The notes: generated by a model from the sequence alone, not told the origin. Positions 29,668-39,079 are shown, counted from the stretch's first letter. The stretch is DNA of 64,000 bases from Hathewaya histolytica (GCF_901482605.1 NZ_LR590481.1:2480001-2544000), one strand, 5' to 3'. A program made the numbers and translations.

Positions 29668-30354
29668 CTACTTTACCTCAAATTTATAACCTACACCCCA
29701 AACTGTTTCAATTTGCCAACTATCAGCGCCTTGTAGCTTCTCTCTTAATCTTTTTACGTGAACATCTACAGTTCTTGAATCACCTGGGTAATCATACCCC
29801 CAAACTTCGCATAATAGTTGTTCTCTTGTAAACACTTTATTTTTATTTAATGCTAAAAAGTATAAAAGCTCAAATTCTTTTGGAGGCATTTTTACTTCTG
29901 CTTCTTTGTATGTTACATTATATGAGTTAATATCTATTTCCAAATCTTCAAAATTTAAAACTTCTTTATTAGTTCCTTCTAAATTATACCTTCTAAGTAC
30001 AGCTTTAACTCTTGCTAATAATTCTTTAGGTTCGAAAGGTTTTACCATGTAATCATCAGCTCCAAGTTCAAGACCTAGAACCTTATCAAAAGTATCACCC
30101 TTTGCCGTTAAAAGAATTATAGGAGTTTCTGAATCTTTTCTAATAGCTTTAAGTACATCGATACCATCTACATAAGGTAACATTATATCTAAAATCATTA
30201 GGTCAGGTTTATATACACCAAACTTCTCTATAGCATCTCTACCGTTATGAACCATATCTGTTTCATATCCTGAATTCTCTAAATACATCTTTATTACTTC
30301 ACATATATTTTCATCATCATCTACTATTAAAACTCTTGCGATTGACCCTTCCAC
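29668..30354 (-). CDS. OmpR/PhoB-family response regulator
   Basis: A 228-residue regulator with receiver domain (about 6-120; acidic pocket DDDE, phospho-acceptor Asp in LMILDIMLPYVDG, conserved Thr in ILLTAKG, Lys in YMVKPF). A winged-helix DNA-binding domain follows (about 133-227; FTREQLLCEVWGYDYPGDSRTVDVHVKRLREKL). GTG start with AGGAGGAG. First gene of the three-gene unit with the kinase and the HtrA-like protein. The trio sits between prs and pth, where Bacillus has ctc. Confidence 0.95.
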   Translation of the reverse strand: MEGSIARVLIVDDDENICEVIKMYLENSGYETDMVHNGRDAIEKFGVYKPDLMILDIMLPYVDGIDVLKAIRKDSETPIILLTAKGDTFDKVLGLELGADDYMVKPFEPKELLARVKAVLRRYNLEGTNKEVLNFEDLEIDINSYNVTYKEAEVKMPPKEFELLYFLALNKNKVFTREQLLCEVWGYDYPGDSRTVDVHVKRLREKLQGADSWQIETVWGVGYKFEVK

Positions 30355-30469
30355 CCTAAACTCCTCCTTTTAAAACTTATAATATTAATTTATCATAATT
30401 TATTGTATTATTATTATTTTTAGCATAAAAGTTACAAAATATTTACCTTAAATCTTTATATTCAAAATA

Positions 30470-30502
30470 AAGACATGCTATGATTTAATCATAACATGTC
30501 TT
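30470..30502 (-). terminator. prs terminator
   Basis: A 15-bp stem (30470-30484 with 30488-30502, one G-U) with a 3-base loop, followed by TTTATTTT on the minus strand. It lies 14 bases after the prs stop and isolates prs from the two-component genes. Confidence 0.8.
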
Positions 30503-30515
30503 ATATAAAAAAGTA

Positions 30516-31475
30516 TTATCCCTCGAAAAGTTTACTTACTGAAACATCTTCATGAATCCTTTTGATAGCTTCAGCAAATATAGGCGCAACTGGTAATGTT
30601 CTAAATTTACTTATTTTCTTTTCTTCTGGTAAATTTATTGTATGTAACATAACGATTTCTTTTAAAACGGAATTTTCTAATCTTTCTATGGCAGGTCCAG
30701 ATAAGACGCCATGGCTACAACAAGCATAAACTTCTTTTGCACCCATCTTTTTTAATGCAGCAGCACCATTTGTTATTGTTCCTGCTGTATCTATCATGTC
30801 ATCAATCATTATACAAACTTTATCTTTTACATCCCCAATTATATTCATTACTTCTGACACATTAGCTTTAGGTCTTCTTTTATCGATAATTGCTATTGGA
30901 GCATGTAATCTATCTGCAAATTTTCTTGATCTTGCAACACTTCCTAAATCAGGAGATACTACAACAACATCTTCTCTATCTTTAAATCCCTTTTCTACAA
31001 AGTGGTTACCAAGTATTGGACAACCCATTAAATTATCTACTGGGATATTAAAATATCCTTGAATTTGTGCTGCATGTAAATCCATTGTTAGAACCCTATC
31101 TGCCCCTGATGTTGTTATTATGTCAGCTACTAATTTAGCTGTAATTGGATCTCTTGCCTTAGCTTTTCTGTCTTGTCTCGCATATCCATAGTAAGGTATT
31201 ACAGCTGTAATTCTTCCAGCTGATGCTCTTTTTAATGCATCAATCATAATCAATAATTCCATTAGATTATGATTTACAGGCGCATTAGTAGATTGAACTA
31301 CAAACACATCAGTTCCTCTTACTGTTTCATTAATATTGACAGAAATTTCCCCGTCACTAAATGTTGATACTTCTGAATTCCCCAAAGATATACCAAGTCT
31401 ATCAGCAATGTCTTCTGCTAATTTTTTATTGGCATTACCTGTGAAAATTTTAATGTTACTACCATTAAATTGCAT
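30516..31475 (-). CDS. prs: Ribose-phosphate pyrophosphokinase
   Basis: Makes PRPP from ribose 5-phosphate and ATP, feeding purine, pyrimidine, histidine and NAD synthesis. The 319 residues match class I Prs. Motifs: [22 protein letters not shown], the catalytic flexible loop [21 protein letters not shown] (about 97-117), [11 protein letters not shown], and the PRPP-binding [22 protein letters not shown] with AGGAGG. It starts 18 bases after glmU, as in Bacillus, so UDP-GlcNAc and PRPP synthesis share a transcript. Confidence 0.98.
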   Translation of the reverse strand: MQFNGSNIKIFTGNANKKLAEDIADRLGISLGNSEVSTFSDGEISVNINETVRGTDVFVVQSTNAPVNHNLMELLIMIDALKRASAGRITAVIPYYGYARQDRKAKARDPITAKLVADIITTSGADRVLTMDLHAAQIQGYFNIPVDNLMGCPILGNHFVEKGFKDREDVVVVSPDLGSVARSRKFADRLHAPIAIIDKRRPKANVSEVMNIIGDVKDKVCIMIDDMIDTAGTITNGAAALKKMGAKEVYACCSHGVLSGPAIERLENSVLKEIVMLHTINLPEEKKISKFRTLPVAPIFAEAIKRIHEDVSVSKLFEG

Positions 31476-31493
31476 CTCTAGACCTCCTAAATA

Positions 31494-32864
31494 TTATTTC
31501 TTTAGCCCCTTTTTTTCTACCCACTTGTCAATATTAGTCTGCCTAGCTCTTGCAATGGCCAAACTTCCTTCCGGAACTTCTTTGGTAATTGTTGAACCAG
31601 CAGCTACATATGAGTTGTTTTTAATCTCAACTGGTGATATAAGGTTAGCATTACATCCAATAAAAACATTATCTCCTATGATTGTCTTATGTTTCTCTTT
31701 TCCGTCATAATTTACAATTACTGTCCCACAACCAAAATTACATTTTGAACCTACTTCAGAATCTCCTATGTATGTTAGATGTGATACCTTAGTATTATCA
31801 CCTATTGTTGACTTTTTAATTTCTACAAAATCGCCAATCCTTGCATTTTTACCTATGTTACTATCAGGTCTTATATATGCAAATGGCCCTACTGTAGTGT
31901 TTTCTCCAATGTTACTATCTAGAACCACTGAACTTTGAATAGTAACTTGAGCACCTATTATACTATCTTTGATTCTAGAATTTGGATACAACATACATCC
32001 TTCCTTAATAACAGTCTTACCCTCTATTACATTGCCTGGATATATTATAGTGTCAGAACCTATTTCAACTTCTGACCCAATATATGTGTTGTTCGGGTCT
32101 ATTAATGTAACACCATTTTCCATATGCATCTTATTTATTCTTTTTCTCATAATTATCTCTGCATTTGAAAGTTCTACTTTAGAATTTACGGCAGTTATCT
32201 CTTCAACTGGTACTGTAAATGCACCTACTTTAAGACCTTGAGTTTTGAATATCTCAATTACATCTGTAAGATAGTATTCACCTTGTGCATTATTATTATT
32301 TAATTTATGTAAATTTTCTAGCAATAATTCAATATCAAAACAATACATTCCTGAATTTATTTCATTAACTTGAACCTCTTCTTCGTTACAATCTTTAAAT
32401 TCAACAATTTTTTCTACTTCTCCTGAAGAATTTCTAATAATTCTTCCATACTTAGCTGGTTCTTCTAGAATAGATGTTATGACAGTAGCTTTATATTCTC
32501 CATCTGTGTGAAATTCGAATAGTTTTTCTACCATTTGCTTAGTGATAAGAGGTCCATCGCCCACAAAAATAGCTACAGTTCCTTTCTTATTACTAAGAAA
32601 TTCTTGTGCACACATTGCAGCATGACCTGTTCCTAATTGTTTATCTTGAAATGAATAAGTAATTTTTCTGTCTTTAGTTCCTTCTTTTACCTTATCAGCA
32701 CCTTTTCCTACAACTAAATTAATATCTTGTATTCCTGCTGATTTCAGATTATCTATAACATGGTTTACCATTTCTTTTCCACAAACTTTATGTAAAACTT
32801 TTGGCAGGCTTGATTTCATTCTTTTGCCTTCCCCTGCTGCTAATATAATAGCACACTTACACAA
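31494..32864 (-). CDS. glmU: Bifunctional UDP-GlcNAc pyrophosphorylase / GlcN-1-P acetyltransferase
   Basis: Last two steps of UDP-GlcNAc synthesis for peptidoglycan. The N-terminal nucleotidyltransferase has [20 protein letters not shown], and the C-terminal left-handed beta-helix shows hexapeptide repeats (about 250-440) and the acetyltransferase signature [22 protein letters not shown] choose TTG at 32864, six bases after a GAGGTG motif, so the protein begins close to [10 protein letters not shown]. An ATG at 32882 adds six residues but has no ribosome binding site. Precedes prs. Confidence 0.95.
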   Translation of the reverse strand: MCKCAIILAAGEGKRMKSSLPKVLHKVCGKEMVNHVIDNLKSAGIQDINLVVGKGADKVKEGTKDRKITYSFQDKQLGTGHAAMCAQEFLSNKKGTVAIFVGDGPLITKQMVEKLFEFHTDGEYKATVITSILEEPAKYGRIIRNSSGEVEKIVEFKDCNEEEVQVNEINSGMYCFDIELLLENLHKLNNNNAQGEYYLTDVIEIFKTQGLKVGAFTVPVEEITAVNSKVELSNAEIIMRKRINKMHMENGVTLIDPNNTYIGSEVEIGSDTIIYPGNVIEGKTVIKEGCMLYPNSRIKDSIIGAQVTIQSSVVLDSNIGENTTVGPFAYIRPDSNIGKNARIGDFVEIKKSTIGDNTKVSHLTYIGDSEVGSKCNFGCGTVIVNYDGKEKHKTIIGDNVFIGCNANLISPVEIKNNSYVAAGSTITKEVPEGSLAIARARQTNIDKWVEKKGLKK

Positions 32865-33019
32865 ATTGAACACCTCATTCATCTATTTTTTACATTAATA
32901 TATTTTATAAATATAAAAATCCCTTTATATTATATTTTATAAGCTATATATTTTCAACCTTATAAAAAAACTTTTAATAATTTACTTTAATAAAATGCAC
33001 TCAAAAACCTCACCAGTAC

Positions 33020-33050
33020 AAAAAAATAAAAAGGAGCATCAACTCCTTTT
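33020..33050 (-). terminator. spoVG terminator
   Basis: Stem AAAAGGAG/CTCCTTTT with a 6-base loop and a downstream T run on the minus strand, 5 bases after the spoVG stop codon. It makes spoVG monocistronic. Confidence 0.8.
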
Positions 33051-33054
33051 AAAT

Positions 33055-33363
33055 TTATTCTTCACATTGACAATGACACTCGCATTGACATTCTTCTGTT
33101 TCAGTTTGATTTTTAACCTTTTCATATTCCGATAAAATAGAATCTTGTATTTTTTGTCTTGTATCAGTATTTATTGGATGAGTGATATCTTTAAACTCTC
33201 CATTAGGTGTTTTTCTGCTTGGCATAGCTATAAAAAGTCCATTCTTTCCTTCTATAACCTTAATGTCGTGTACAACAAATTCTCCGTCGAAGGTTACTGA
33301 TACAATAGCCTTCATTTTACTATCTGCAGAAATTTTTCTTATTCTTACATCTGTAATTTGCAT
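33055..33363 (-). CDS. spoVG: Septation/sporulation regulator SpoVG with Cys-rich tail
   Basis: Small nucleic acid-binding regulator that affects asymmetric septation, capsule and virulence genes in Firmicutes. Residues 1-84 are classic SpoVG ([51 protein letters not shown]). The last residues, 92-100, contain Cys at 92, 94, 96, 98 and 100 plus His 97, a C-x-C series I do not know from Bacillus SpoVG. Such a tail could bind metal. It has a strong sigma-H promoter at 33397-33424. ATG with GGAGGTGG. Confidence 0.95.
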   Translation of the reverse strand: MQITDVRIRKISADSKMKAIVSVTFDGEFVVHDIKVIEGKNGLFIAMPSRKTPNGEFKDITHPINTDTRQKIQDSILSEYEKVKNQTETEECQCECHCQCEE

Positions 33364-33396
33364 AGGTCCACCTCCAAAACAGTTACTTTATATATC

Positions 33397-33424
33397 TATT
33401 CTCTACAAATTACATTTTTCCTTC
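33397..33424 (-). promoter_or_regulatory. Sigma-H promoter of spoVG
   Basis: On the minus strand, GAAGGAAA (33417-33424) and AGAGAATA (33397-33404) are 12 bp apart. This matches the sigma-H consensus (RnAGGAWWW and RnnGAAT) almost exactly. Bacillus spoVG is a known sigma-H gene. An A/T-rich stretch typical of AbrB-controlled promoters lies just upstream. Confidence 0.8.
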
Positions 33425-33516
33425 TAATTGTTTAAAAAATTCTAAATTTTTTTAAATAACTAGAAATGTTTTTGTAAAATTACAGTGTTGTACATATTAT
33501 ACTATTTAAATTAATT

Positions 33517-34332
33517 TTATTTTTTACATGAAGGTAGTAAAATCGCTTCTCCTTCTTCCGTGATACCTTGAAATTGCACTAGGGATATGTAATCTTTTAC
33601 TAATTTTTCCTTATCATCTATTTGTTCTATCAATACTCCTATACCTAAGAGCTCACATTGAAACTCTGTAAGAAGATTTATTATACCCGTAGCAGTTCCT
33701 CCACCTTTCATAAAGTCATCTATAAATAAACACTTACTTCCTCTATCTATTGACTTTGTGGAAAGTGTCATAGTTTGGATTCTCTTAGTAGATCCAGATA
33801 CATAATTAATACTTACCGTTGTACCCTCAGTAACTTTAGTGTCATGCCTAACTATAACCAGTTTAACACCCAAGCATTTTGCCACCTCATAAGCTAATGG
33901 AATGCCTTTAGTCTCAACTGTTATAACACAATCTAAATTTAAATGATTAAACTTTGACGCTAAAATAGCTCCTGCCTTGGTTATTATCCTCGGATTATAA
34001 AGTAAATCCGTCATATAAAGAAAGTTACCTGGTATTATTCGATTTTTATCCATAAGCATAGTACACAACTCTTCAATAAATTCTTGTCCTTCCCTATCAC
34101 TTATTTCTGGTATATATTTTATACCCCCTGATGCCCCAGATACTGTTTCTATTTTTCCCATGGAAAGTTTACCTAAACATTCTCTTACTATGACAATATC
34201 TTCACTTATAGTAGATTTTGCCGCATTTAAAGTATTCGTAAAAGTATTTAAGTTTATTATCCTATTAGGATTTTCAATTAAAACCTTTGTTATCGCAGCT
34301 ACCCTTTGATTTCTAGTAAACTTATTTTCCAT
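33517..34332 (-). CDS. purR: Purine operon repressor PurR
   Basis: Represses purine synthesis genes; PRPP releases it from DNA. The N-terminal winged helix (about 1-75) is followed by a PRT-fold domain with the PRPP-binding loop CLFIDDFMKGGGTATGI (about 200). I start at ATG 34332 (271 residues, MENKFTRNQR) because AAAGG lies 8 bases ahead; upstream GTG/ATG codons sit on the ribosome binding site. Its own effector is made by prs in the same block. Divergent from murC. The RidA/YabJ gene that follows purR in Bacillus is absent. Confidence 0.95.
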   Translation of the reverse strand: MENKFTRNQRVAAITKVLIENPNRIINLNTFTNTLNAAKSTISEDIVIVRECLGKLSMGKIETVSGASGGIKYIPEISDREGQEFIEELCTMLMDKNRIIPGNFLYMTDLLYNPRIITKAGAILASKFNHLNLDCVITVETKGIPLAYEVAKCLGVKLVIVRHDTKVTEGTTVSINYVSGSTKRIQTMTLSTKSIDRGSKCLFIDDFMKGGGTATGIINLLTEFQCELLGIGVLIEQIDDKEKLVKDYISLVQFQGITEEGEAILLPSCKK

Positions 34333-34601
34333 CAACATCACCTTTAAAAAATTTTTAACGAATTATTTCCGTATATATGATAAAATTATTCATGTTTTAT
34401 ATTATATTTTACATCATTAAAATAATTTTAACCATAAAATAGTTAAATTTTTAATTTATTTTTTATAATTTCTCTTTTTTGTGTTGCTTTTTATAACATT
34501 TGTATATAATTATTAATGTAATAATTATATTAGTAGCGTATATTCTTATTTATAGTTTTTATATATAAAATATAATTTTAATATATTAGGGAGTGATTAT
34601 T

Positions 34602-35975
34602 GTGTCTTTAAATTGTATAAACTACGCTAACAAAAAAGTTCACTTTATAGGTATAGGTGGAATAAGTATGAGCGGACTTGCTGAAATTTTACTTAAAGAT
34701 GGGGTTAGCGTTTCTGGTTCTGATATGAAGGAAAGCCATATTACTGAAAAATTAAGAGCATTAGGTGCCTCTATATATATAGGTCATAACGAAAAGAATG
34801 TAGAAGATAAGGATGTCATAGTATATACTGCTGCTATTTCTTCTGATAATCCTGAACTAATAAAATCTAAGGAATTAAACCTAATTATGTATAATAGGGC
34901 AGAATTCCTAGGTGAAATAATGAAAAGTTACAAATACAATATAGCCGTATCTGGTACTCATGGAAAGACTACAACTACTTCTATGGTATCCCACATAGCT
35001 TTAAGTGGTAAATTAGATCCAACAATACTAGTGGGTGGGGAGCTAGACATAATAAAAGGTAATATACTAGTTGGAAATAGTGAATATCTTATAACTGAAG
35101 CGTGTGAATACAAAGAATCTTTTCTAAAATTTTATCCTTATATAGGCATTATATTAAACATAGATGCTGATCACCTAGATTATTATAAAGATATAAATCA
35201 CATAAAGGAGGCCTTCTCAAAGTTCATAGATATTATCCCTAAAGATGGCTACTTAATAGCTAATGCAGAAGATAAAAATATTATGAGTATAATTGATAAG
35301 GCTGAATGTAATGTTATGACTTTTGGTATAAATAATGGAACGTTACGAGCAAAAGATATAGTATTTAATAATAATGGAAATGCATCTTATACTGTATCTA
35401 TGGATGGAGAAGACTTATTTAGGCTAAACCTATCCGTTCCTGGAGAACATAATATACTAAATTCTCTATCCACTATTGGATCTGCTTTAAGCTTAAACAT
35501 ACCATATGAAGATATAAAACATGGATTAGAAAGTTTCCATGGAACCCATAGAAGGTTTGAAGTTAAAGGTGTCAAGAATGGTGTAACTGTTATAGATGAT
35601 TATGCTCATCACCCTACAGAAATATTATCTTCTATTAAAACAGCCTTAAAATATCCTCATAATAAAATATATTGCTTATTCCAACCACACACATATACAA
35701 GAACTTATTCATTATTTAATGAGTTCTGTAGTTGTTTTGATGGAGTGGATAAACTTCTAGTTGCTGATATATATGCTGCAAGGGAAAAAGATACAGGTCT
35801 TGTTCATTCCAAAAATCTTGCACAGAAGATTAAAGAAAAAAATATAGATACACTTTATATGCCAAGTTTTGAAGCTATGGATAAATACCTAAAGGACAAT
35901 TGTACCGAGGGTGATTTAATATTAACTGTAGGTGCTGGAGATATAAACAAGGTTGGAGAAAGTTATTTAAAATAA
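34602..35975 (+). CDS. murC: UDP-N-acetylmuramate-L-alanine ligase
   Basis: Adds L-Ala to UDP-MurNAc, the first peptide step of wall synthesis. Motifs: [16 protein letters not shown] (N-terminal nucleotide-sugar domain), the ATP P-loop [13 protein letters not shown] (about 109), the central DADHLDYY, and [10 protein letters not shown] with [10 protein letters not shown] in the C-terminal domain. GTG 34602 is chosen (457 residues) because GGGAG is 8 bases upstream; a GTG at 34593 overlaps that site. First plus-strand gene, divergent from purR. Confidence 0.95.
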   Translation: MSLNCINYANKKVHFIGIGGISMSGLAEILLKDGVSVSGSDMKESHITEKLRALGASIYIGHNEKNVEDKDVIVYTAAISSDNPELIKSKELNLIMYNRAEFLGEIMKSYKYNIAVSGTHGKTTTTSMVSHIALSGKLDPTILVGGELDIIKGNILVGNSEYLITEACEYKESFLKFYPYIGIILNIDADHLDYYKDINHIKEAFSKFIDIIPKDGYLIANAEDKNIMSIIDKAECNVMTFGINNGTLRAKDIVFNNNGNASYTVSMDGEDLFRLNLSVPGEHNILNSLSTIGSALSLNIPYEDIKHGLESFHGTHRRFEVKGVKNGVTVIDDYAHHPTEILSSIKTALKYPHNKIYCLFQPHTYTRTYSLFNEFCSCFDGVDKLLVADIYAAREKDTGLVHSKNLAQKIKEKNIDTLYMPSFEAMDKYLKDNCTEGDLILTVGAGDINKVGESYLK

Positions 35976-36004
35976 ATTAAATAAAAAAATATAAATATAA
36001 TAAT

Positions 36005-36070
36005 AAAAACCACCACTTTGGGAAAAATATATATTAATAATTATATAAAACTCGAAATGGTGGTGTTTTT
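36005..36070 (+). other. Long-loop hairpin covering a ribosome binding site
   Basis: AAAAACCACCACTTT (36005-36019) can pair with AAATGGTGGTGTTTTT (36055-36070) apart from small bulges, across a 35-base AT-rich loop. The 3' arm contains GGTGGTG, the ribosome binding site of the gene starting at 36071. It may act as the murC terminator, as a translational block, or both. Confidence 0.5.
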
Positions 36071-36379
36071 GTGAAAAACTTTATTATCTCAGGATTCTTA
36101 GATTTAATATTAGTACTAATATCATATTTTATCTTCAGAGCAATAATAAATGGTCCTACGAGACACAAAATATACGAAAAATTAATGAGCTCATTTGCTA
36201 AATTTATAATTTTTCTTTTTGTAGTAACTGTTGCCATTACAGGAATTACAGCTGTAATACTTTATAAAACCCGTTATATTCAATATATAAATATAGTTAC
36301 TCCTGCCTTAGTATCAATCTTTGTAGGTTTTGTTGTATCAACTGTACCTACTCGTGGATATGAAGAGCAAAAAAATTAA
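36071..36379 (+). CDS. Small membrane protein, three predicted helices
   Basis: A 102-residue protein not recognised as a named family. It has hydrophobic segments at about 5-27, 41-65 and 73-92, short polar loops and a charged C-terminus (RGYEEQKN). GTG start with GGTGGTG 5 bases ahead; that site lies in the 3' arm of a hairpin. It follows murC by 95 bases and precedes tRNA-Pro. It may be co-transcribed with murC if the intervening hairpin does not terminate. Real by codon pattern and start signal; function unknown. Confidence 0.75.
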   Translation: MKNFIISGFLDLILVLISYFIFRAIINGPTRHKIYEKLMSSFAKFIIFLFVVTVAITGITAVILYKTRYIQYINIVTPALVSIFVGFVVSTVPTRGYEEQKN

Positions 36380-36388
36380 ATACCTTTG

Positions 36389-36417
36389 TTGACAAGCTAC
36401 AATTAATTTAGTATAAT
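36389..36417 (+). promoter_or_regulatory. Sigma-A promoter of tRNA-Pro
   Basis: Perfect TTGACA (36389-36394), 17-bp spacer and perfect TATAAT (36412-36417), 13 bases before the tRNA. Confidence 0.9.
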
Positions 36418-36430
36418 TGTTCTTGTCTTT

Positions 36431-36506
36431 CGGGGTGTGGCGCAGATGGGAGCGCGCGTGGTTTGGGACCATGAGGTCGCAGGTTCAATCCCTGTCACCC
36501 CGACCA
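36431..36506 (+). tRNA. tRNA-Pro (TGG)
   Basis: A 76-base cloverleaf with acceptor CGGGGTG/CACCCCG, anticodon loop TTTGGGA (anticodon TGG) and encoded CCA. It has its own promoter and terminator. Confidence 0.96.
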
Positions 36507-36540
36507 AAGGATCACTTTTAGTGGTCCTTTTTATTTTTTA
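36506..36540 (+). terminator. tRNA-Pro terminator
   Basis: Stem AAAGGATCAC/GTGGTCCTTT (one wobble) with a 5-base loop and a T-rich tail, starting at the tRNA 3' end. Confidence 0.85.
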
Positions 36541-36661
36541 TAATATTATTTAAATTATAAAAACTCCATATTTCCCTTACGTGGACTCTTATTTTATCAT
36601 TAAATTAGTAAATAAACATGATATACTAAATATATTATTATATTTAAGAGGGGATTCTAAT

Positions 36662-37312
36662 ATGTTAGATAATATTAATGGTGCTATATTTGATTTAGAT
36701 GGAACTCTAATCGACTCTATGGATATATGGGCTAAAATAGATATGGATTACTTAAATGCTCACAATATATCTATGCCTAGTGATTTAAGAGATGCAGTAG
36801 AACATTTAAGTTTTGAAAAAACTGCCTCATATTTTAAAAAGAGATTTAACTTACCCTATAGTGAAAAAGAAATTCAAGACCAGTGGTTTACTATGGCATT
36901 AGAAGAGTACTCTAGAAATATTAAACTTAAACCTGGTGTTAGAAAACTTTTAGAACTTTTAAAACGTCGTAACATAAAAATAGCTCTAGCAACCAGTAAC
37001 TGTACACCATTAATATATGCCTGCTTAAAACCTAAAGGTTTACTTAACTATTTTGATGTAATTACAACAACAAGTGAAGTTTCAAAAGGAAAATCATTTC
37101 CAGACATATATCTTCATACCGCAAAAAAATTAGGCATATCTCCAGAAAATTGCATAGTTTTTGAAGATATCTTGCCTGCCATAAAGGGTGCTAAAAAAGC
37201 TGGCATGAAAGTTGTTGCAATTTTTGATACCTTCTCAGAGTCCCAGAAACTAGAAATAGAATCTATTGCAGATAAATATATAAAAGATTTTAATGAATTA
37301 TTAACTACATAA
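36662..37312 (+). CDS. HAD-family phosphatase, beta-phosphoglucomutase-like
   Basis: A 216-residue haloacid dehalogenase-fold hydrolase. Motif I is FDLDGTLIDS (nucleophile Asp near residue 10), motif II IALATSN, and motif III/IV VFEDILPAIKGAKKAGMKVV. A helical cap lies between motifs I and II, as in the beta-PGM/phosphoglycolate phosphatase group. The substrate cannot be read from sequence. I start at ATG 36662 with AGAGGGG upstream; the reading frame continues open for 27 codons before it without a start signal. Single gene ending at a shared terminator with the comB-like gene. Confidence 0.88.
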   Translation: MLDNINGAIFDLDGTLIDSMDIWAKIDMDYLNAHNISMPSDLRDAVEHLSFEKTASYFKKRFNLPYSEKEIQDQWFTMALEEYSRNIKLKPGVRKLLELLKRRNIKIALATSNCTPLIYACLKPKGLLNYFDVITTTSEVSKGKSFPDIYLHTAKKLGISPENCIVFEDILPAIKGAKKAGMKVVAIFDTFSESQKLEIESIADKYIKDFNELLTT

Positions 37313-37346
37313 ATAAAATAGTTCCCTAAAGGGAACTATTTTATTT
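37311..37346. terminator. Bidirectional terminator between HAD gene and comB
   Basis: A 16-bp perfect stem (37311-37326 with 37331-37346) and a 4-base loop with A/T runs on both sides. It serves convergent genes and overlaps the last codons of the minus-strand gene. Confidence 0.85.
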
Positions 37347-38043
37347 CGCCACCTATACACTGTGGAACTTTGTTTATTATATCTTTCTGCATACAATACT
37401 TCAAATCTTCATTCAATCCCAAATTCTTTAGTCTTTTGTAATGATATGCTTCTTTAACAAAGCTAAGTATATCTTCATGATTCTTATAAGATATAAACGC
37501 AGTCTTTGCAATGTCACTTAATTCCACATCATTTTTTATCTCTATAATTTTCTGCATTATGTACCCTGCACATATGAAATCATCCATAGAAAACTCTCCA
37601 TCTGTGCCAGAATTAACTATCACTAAGTCTTGTCCTAGATTACAAACCTTCTTTGCAACTGCTCTTGCATTTATCATAGCTCCTATAAACACATTATCAG
37701 CATATTCACAATTCCTTATAGCCCTAGTACCATTACTGGTTGTAATAATTAAATTTTTACCTTCTATAATCTCCCTAGAATACTCTAGAGGAGAATTAGA
37801 GCAGTTAAAGCCTTGTATTTTAAGAGCATTCCTTTCACCACCTAAAATACACGCTCTAGTGCTAATATCCTTGTAACTAAAAGCTTCTTCTTTAGAGAGA
37901 ACAGGAATTACCTTTGAGCATCCATTATTTAATGCAGTTACAATTACACTTGTTGCTCTTAAAACATCAATGATTACTACATTTTTTCCTTCTATCTTTT
38001 CCTTTCCTATATAATCTGCAGATATAATTAAATCTATTTCCAT
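37336..38043 (-). CDS. comB: Probable 2-phosphosulfolactate phosphatase (ComB family)
   Basis: A 235-residue ComB-family protein: VVIIDVLRATSVIVTALNNGCSKVIPV at the N-terminus, GGERNALKIQGFNCSNSPLEY, and LIITTSNGTRAI. ComB removes phosphate from 2-phosphosulfolactate. In methanogens this leads to coenzyme M, whereas in Bacillus the homologue YitC serves spore sulfolactate. No comA or comC homologue is in the window. Spore sulfolactate synthesis is therefore an inference from family and lifestyle. ATG with AGGGGG. Confidence 0.8.
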   Translation of the reverse strand: MEIDLIISADYIGKEKIEGKNVVIIDVLRATSVIVTALNNGCSKVIPVLSKEEAFSYKDISTRACILGGERNALKIQGFNCSNSPLEYSREIIEGKNLIITTSNGTRAIRNCEYADNVFIGAMINARAVAKKVCNLGQDLVIVNSGTDGEFSMDDFICAGYIMQKIIEIKNDVELSDIAKTAFISYKNHEDILSFVKEAYHYKRLKNLGLNEDLKYCMQKDIINKVPQCIGGEIK

Positions 38044-38070
38044 ATTATTATTCCCCCTTTTGAGTCTAAA

Positions 38071-39003
38071 CTATAAACTTTTATATTTCTTGCCCTGAAA
38101 TATATCTTCATCCTCCAACTTTTTATCTATAGCGTTTAATACTTCCCATTTTCTTAGACTCCACATAGGGCCTATTAGTAAATTTCTCGGTGCATCCCCT
38201 GTAAGCCTATGTATTACTACAGAAGGTGGAAGTAAGGTTATAGCTTCACATATGACTTCTAAATAATCATCCATAGTCATAAGTTCTAATTCACCATTAT
38301 TATATAGTTTCACCAAAGATGTTCCCTCCATTAAATGAAGAAGGTGAATCTTTATACCTTGTATATCCATATTAGCAAGATACCTTATAGTATCTAACAT
38401 ATCATATTTACTTTCGCCAGGTAACCCAAAAATCGTATGTACAACTACATCTATATTTCTGGCTCTTAAATCTTTAACTGCCTTTTCAAAAATTTCTAGT
38501 TCGTACCCTCTATTTATTAACTTAGCTGTACTTTCCTTTGATGTTTGAAGGCCCAATTCAACCCATGTATAAAGTTCCTTATTATAAGATGAAAGTAAAT
38601 CTAGTACATCCTCTTCTAGACAATCAGGTCTTGTGGCTATAGCTAATCCCACTACCCCCTCTTTTTCTATGGCTTCTTTGTACTTTTCATCTAATACCTC
38701 TATAGGTGCATAAGTGTTAGTATAAGCTTGAAAATACGCTATATACTTTTCACTTTTCCATTTTTTATTCATCATACACTTTATATCTTCAAATTGCTTA
38801 TCTATAGAAAATTGTCTATCTCCTGCAAAATCCCCAGAACCTCTAGAACTGCAGAATATACATCCTCCGGAACTTATTTTTCCATCCCTATTAGGACAAG
38901 TAAATCCTGCATCAAGAGATATTTTAAATACTTTTTCTCCAAATTTCTCTCTTAAAAAATAGTTTAAACTATGATATCTTTTGCTATCCCAAAATTTTTG
39001 CAT
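38071..39003 (-). CDS. Radical SAM protein, TIGR01212/YtqA-like
   Basis: A 310-residue radical SAM enzyme. The cluster motif appears as FTCPNRDGKISSGGCIFCSS: Cys at the start plus a C-x-x-C pair, the wider spacing of the YhcC/YtqA group. It also has FQAYTNTYAPIEVL and ATRPDCLEEDVLDLL, characteristic of that group. The reaction is not established. It overlaps neither neighbour and lies 27 bases upstream of comB on the same strand, so the two may share a transcript. Confidence 0.85.
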   Translation of the reverse strand: MQKFWDSKRYHSLNYFLREKFGEKVFKISLDAGFTCPNRDGKISSGGCIFCSSRGSGDFAGDRQFSIDKQFEDIKCMMNKKWKSEKYIAYFQAYTNTYAPIEVLDEKYKEAIEKEGVVGLAIATRPDCLEEDVLDLLSSYNKELYTWVELGLQTSKESTAKLINRGYELEIFEKAVKDLRARNIDVVVHTIFGLPGESKYDMLDTIRYLANMDIQGIKIHLLHLMEGTSLVKLYNNGELELMTMDDYLEVICEAITLLPPSVVIHRLTGDAPRNLLIGPMWSLRKWEVLNAIDKKLEDEDIFQGKKYKSL

Positions 39004-39079
39004 ATAATTATTCCTTTCAAAAGTCTTTAATTATATTTTAAGCCTATAATTAATAAACTTCAAATTTTAGTTTATTAAC

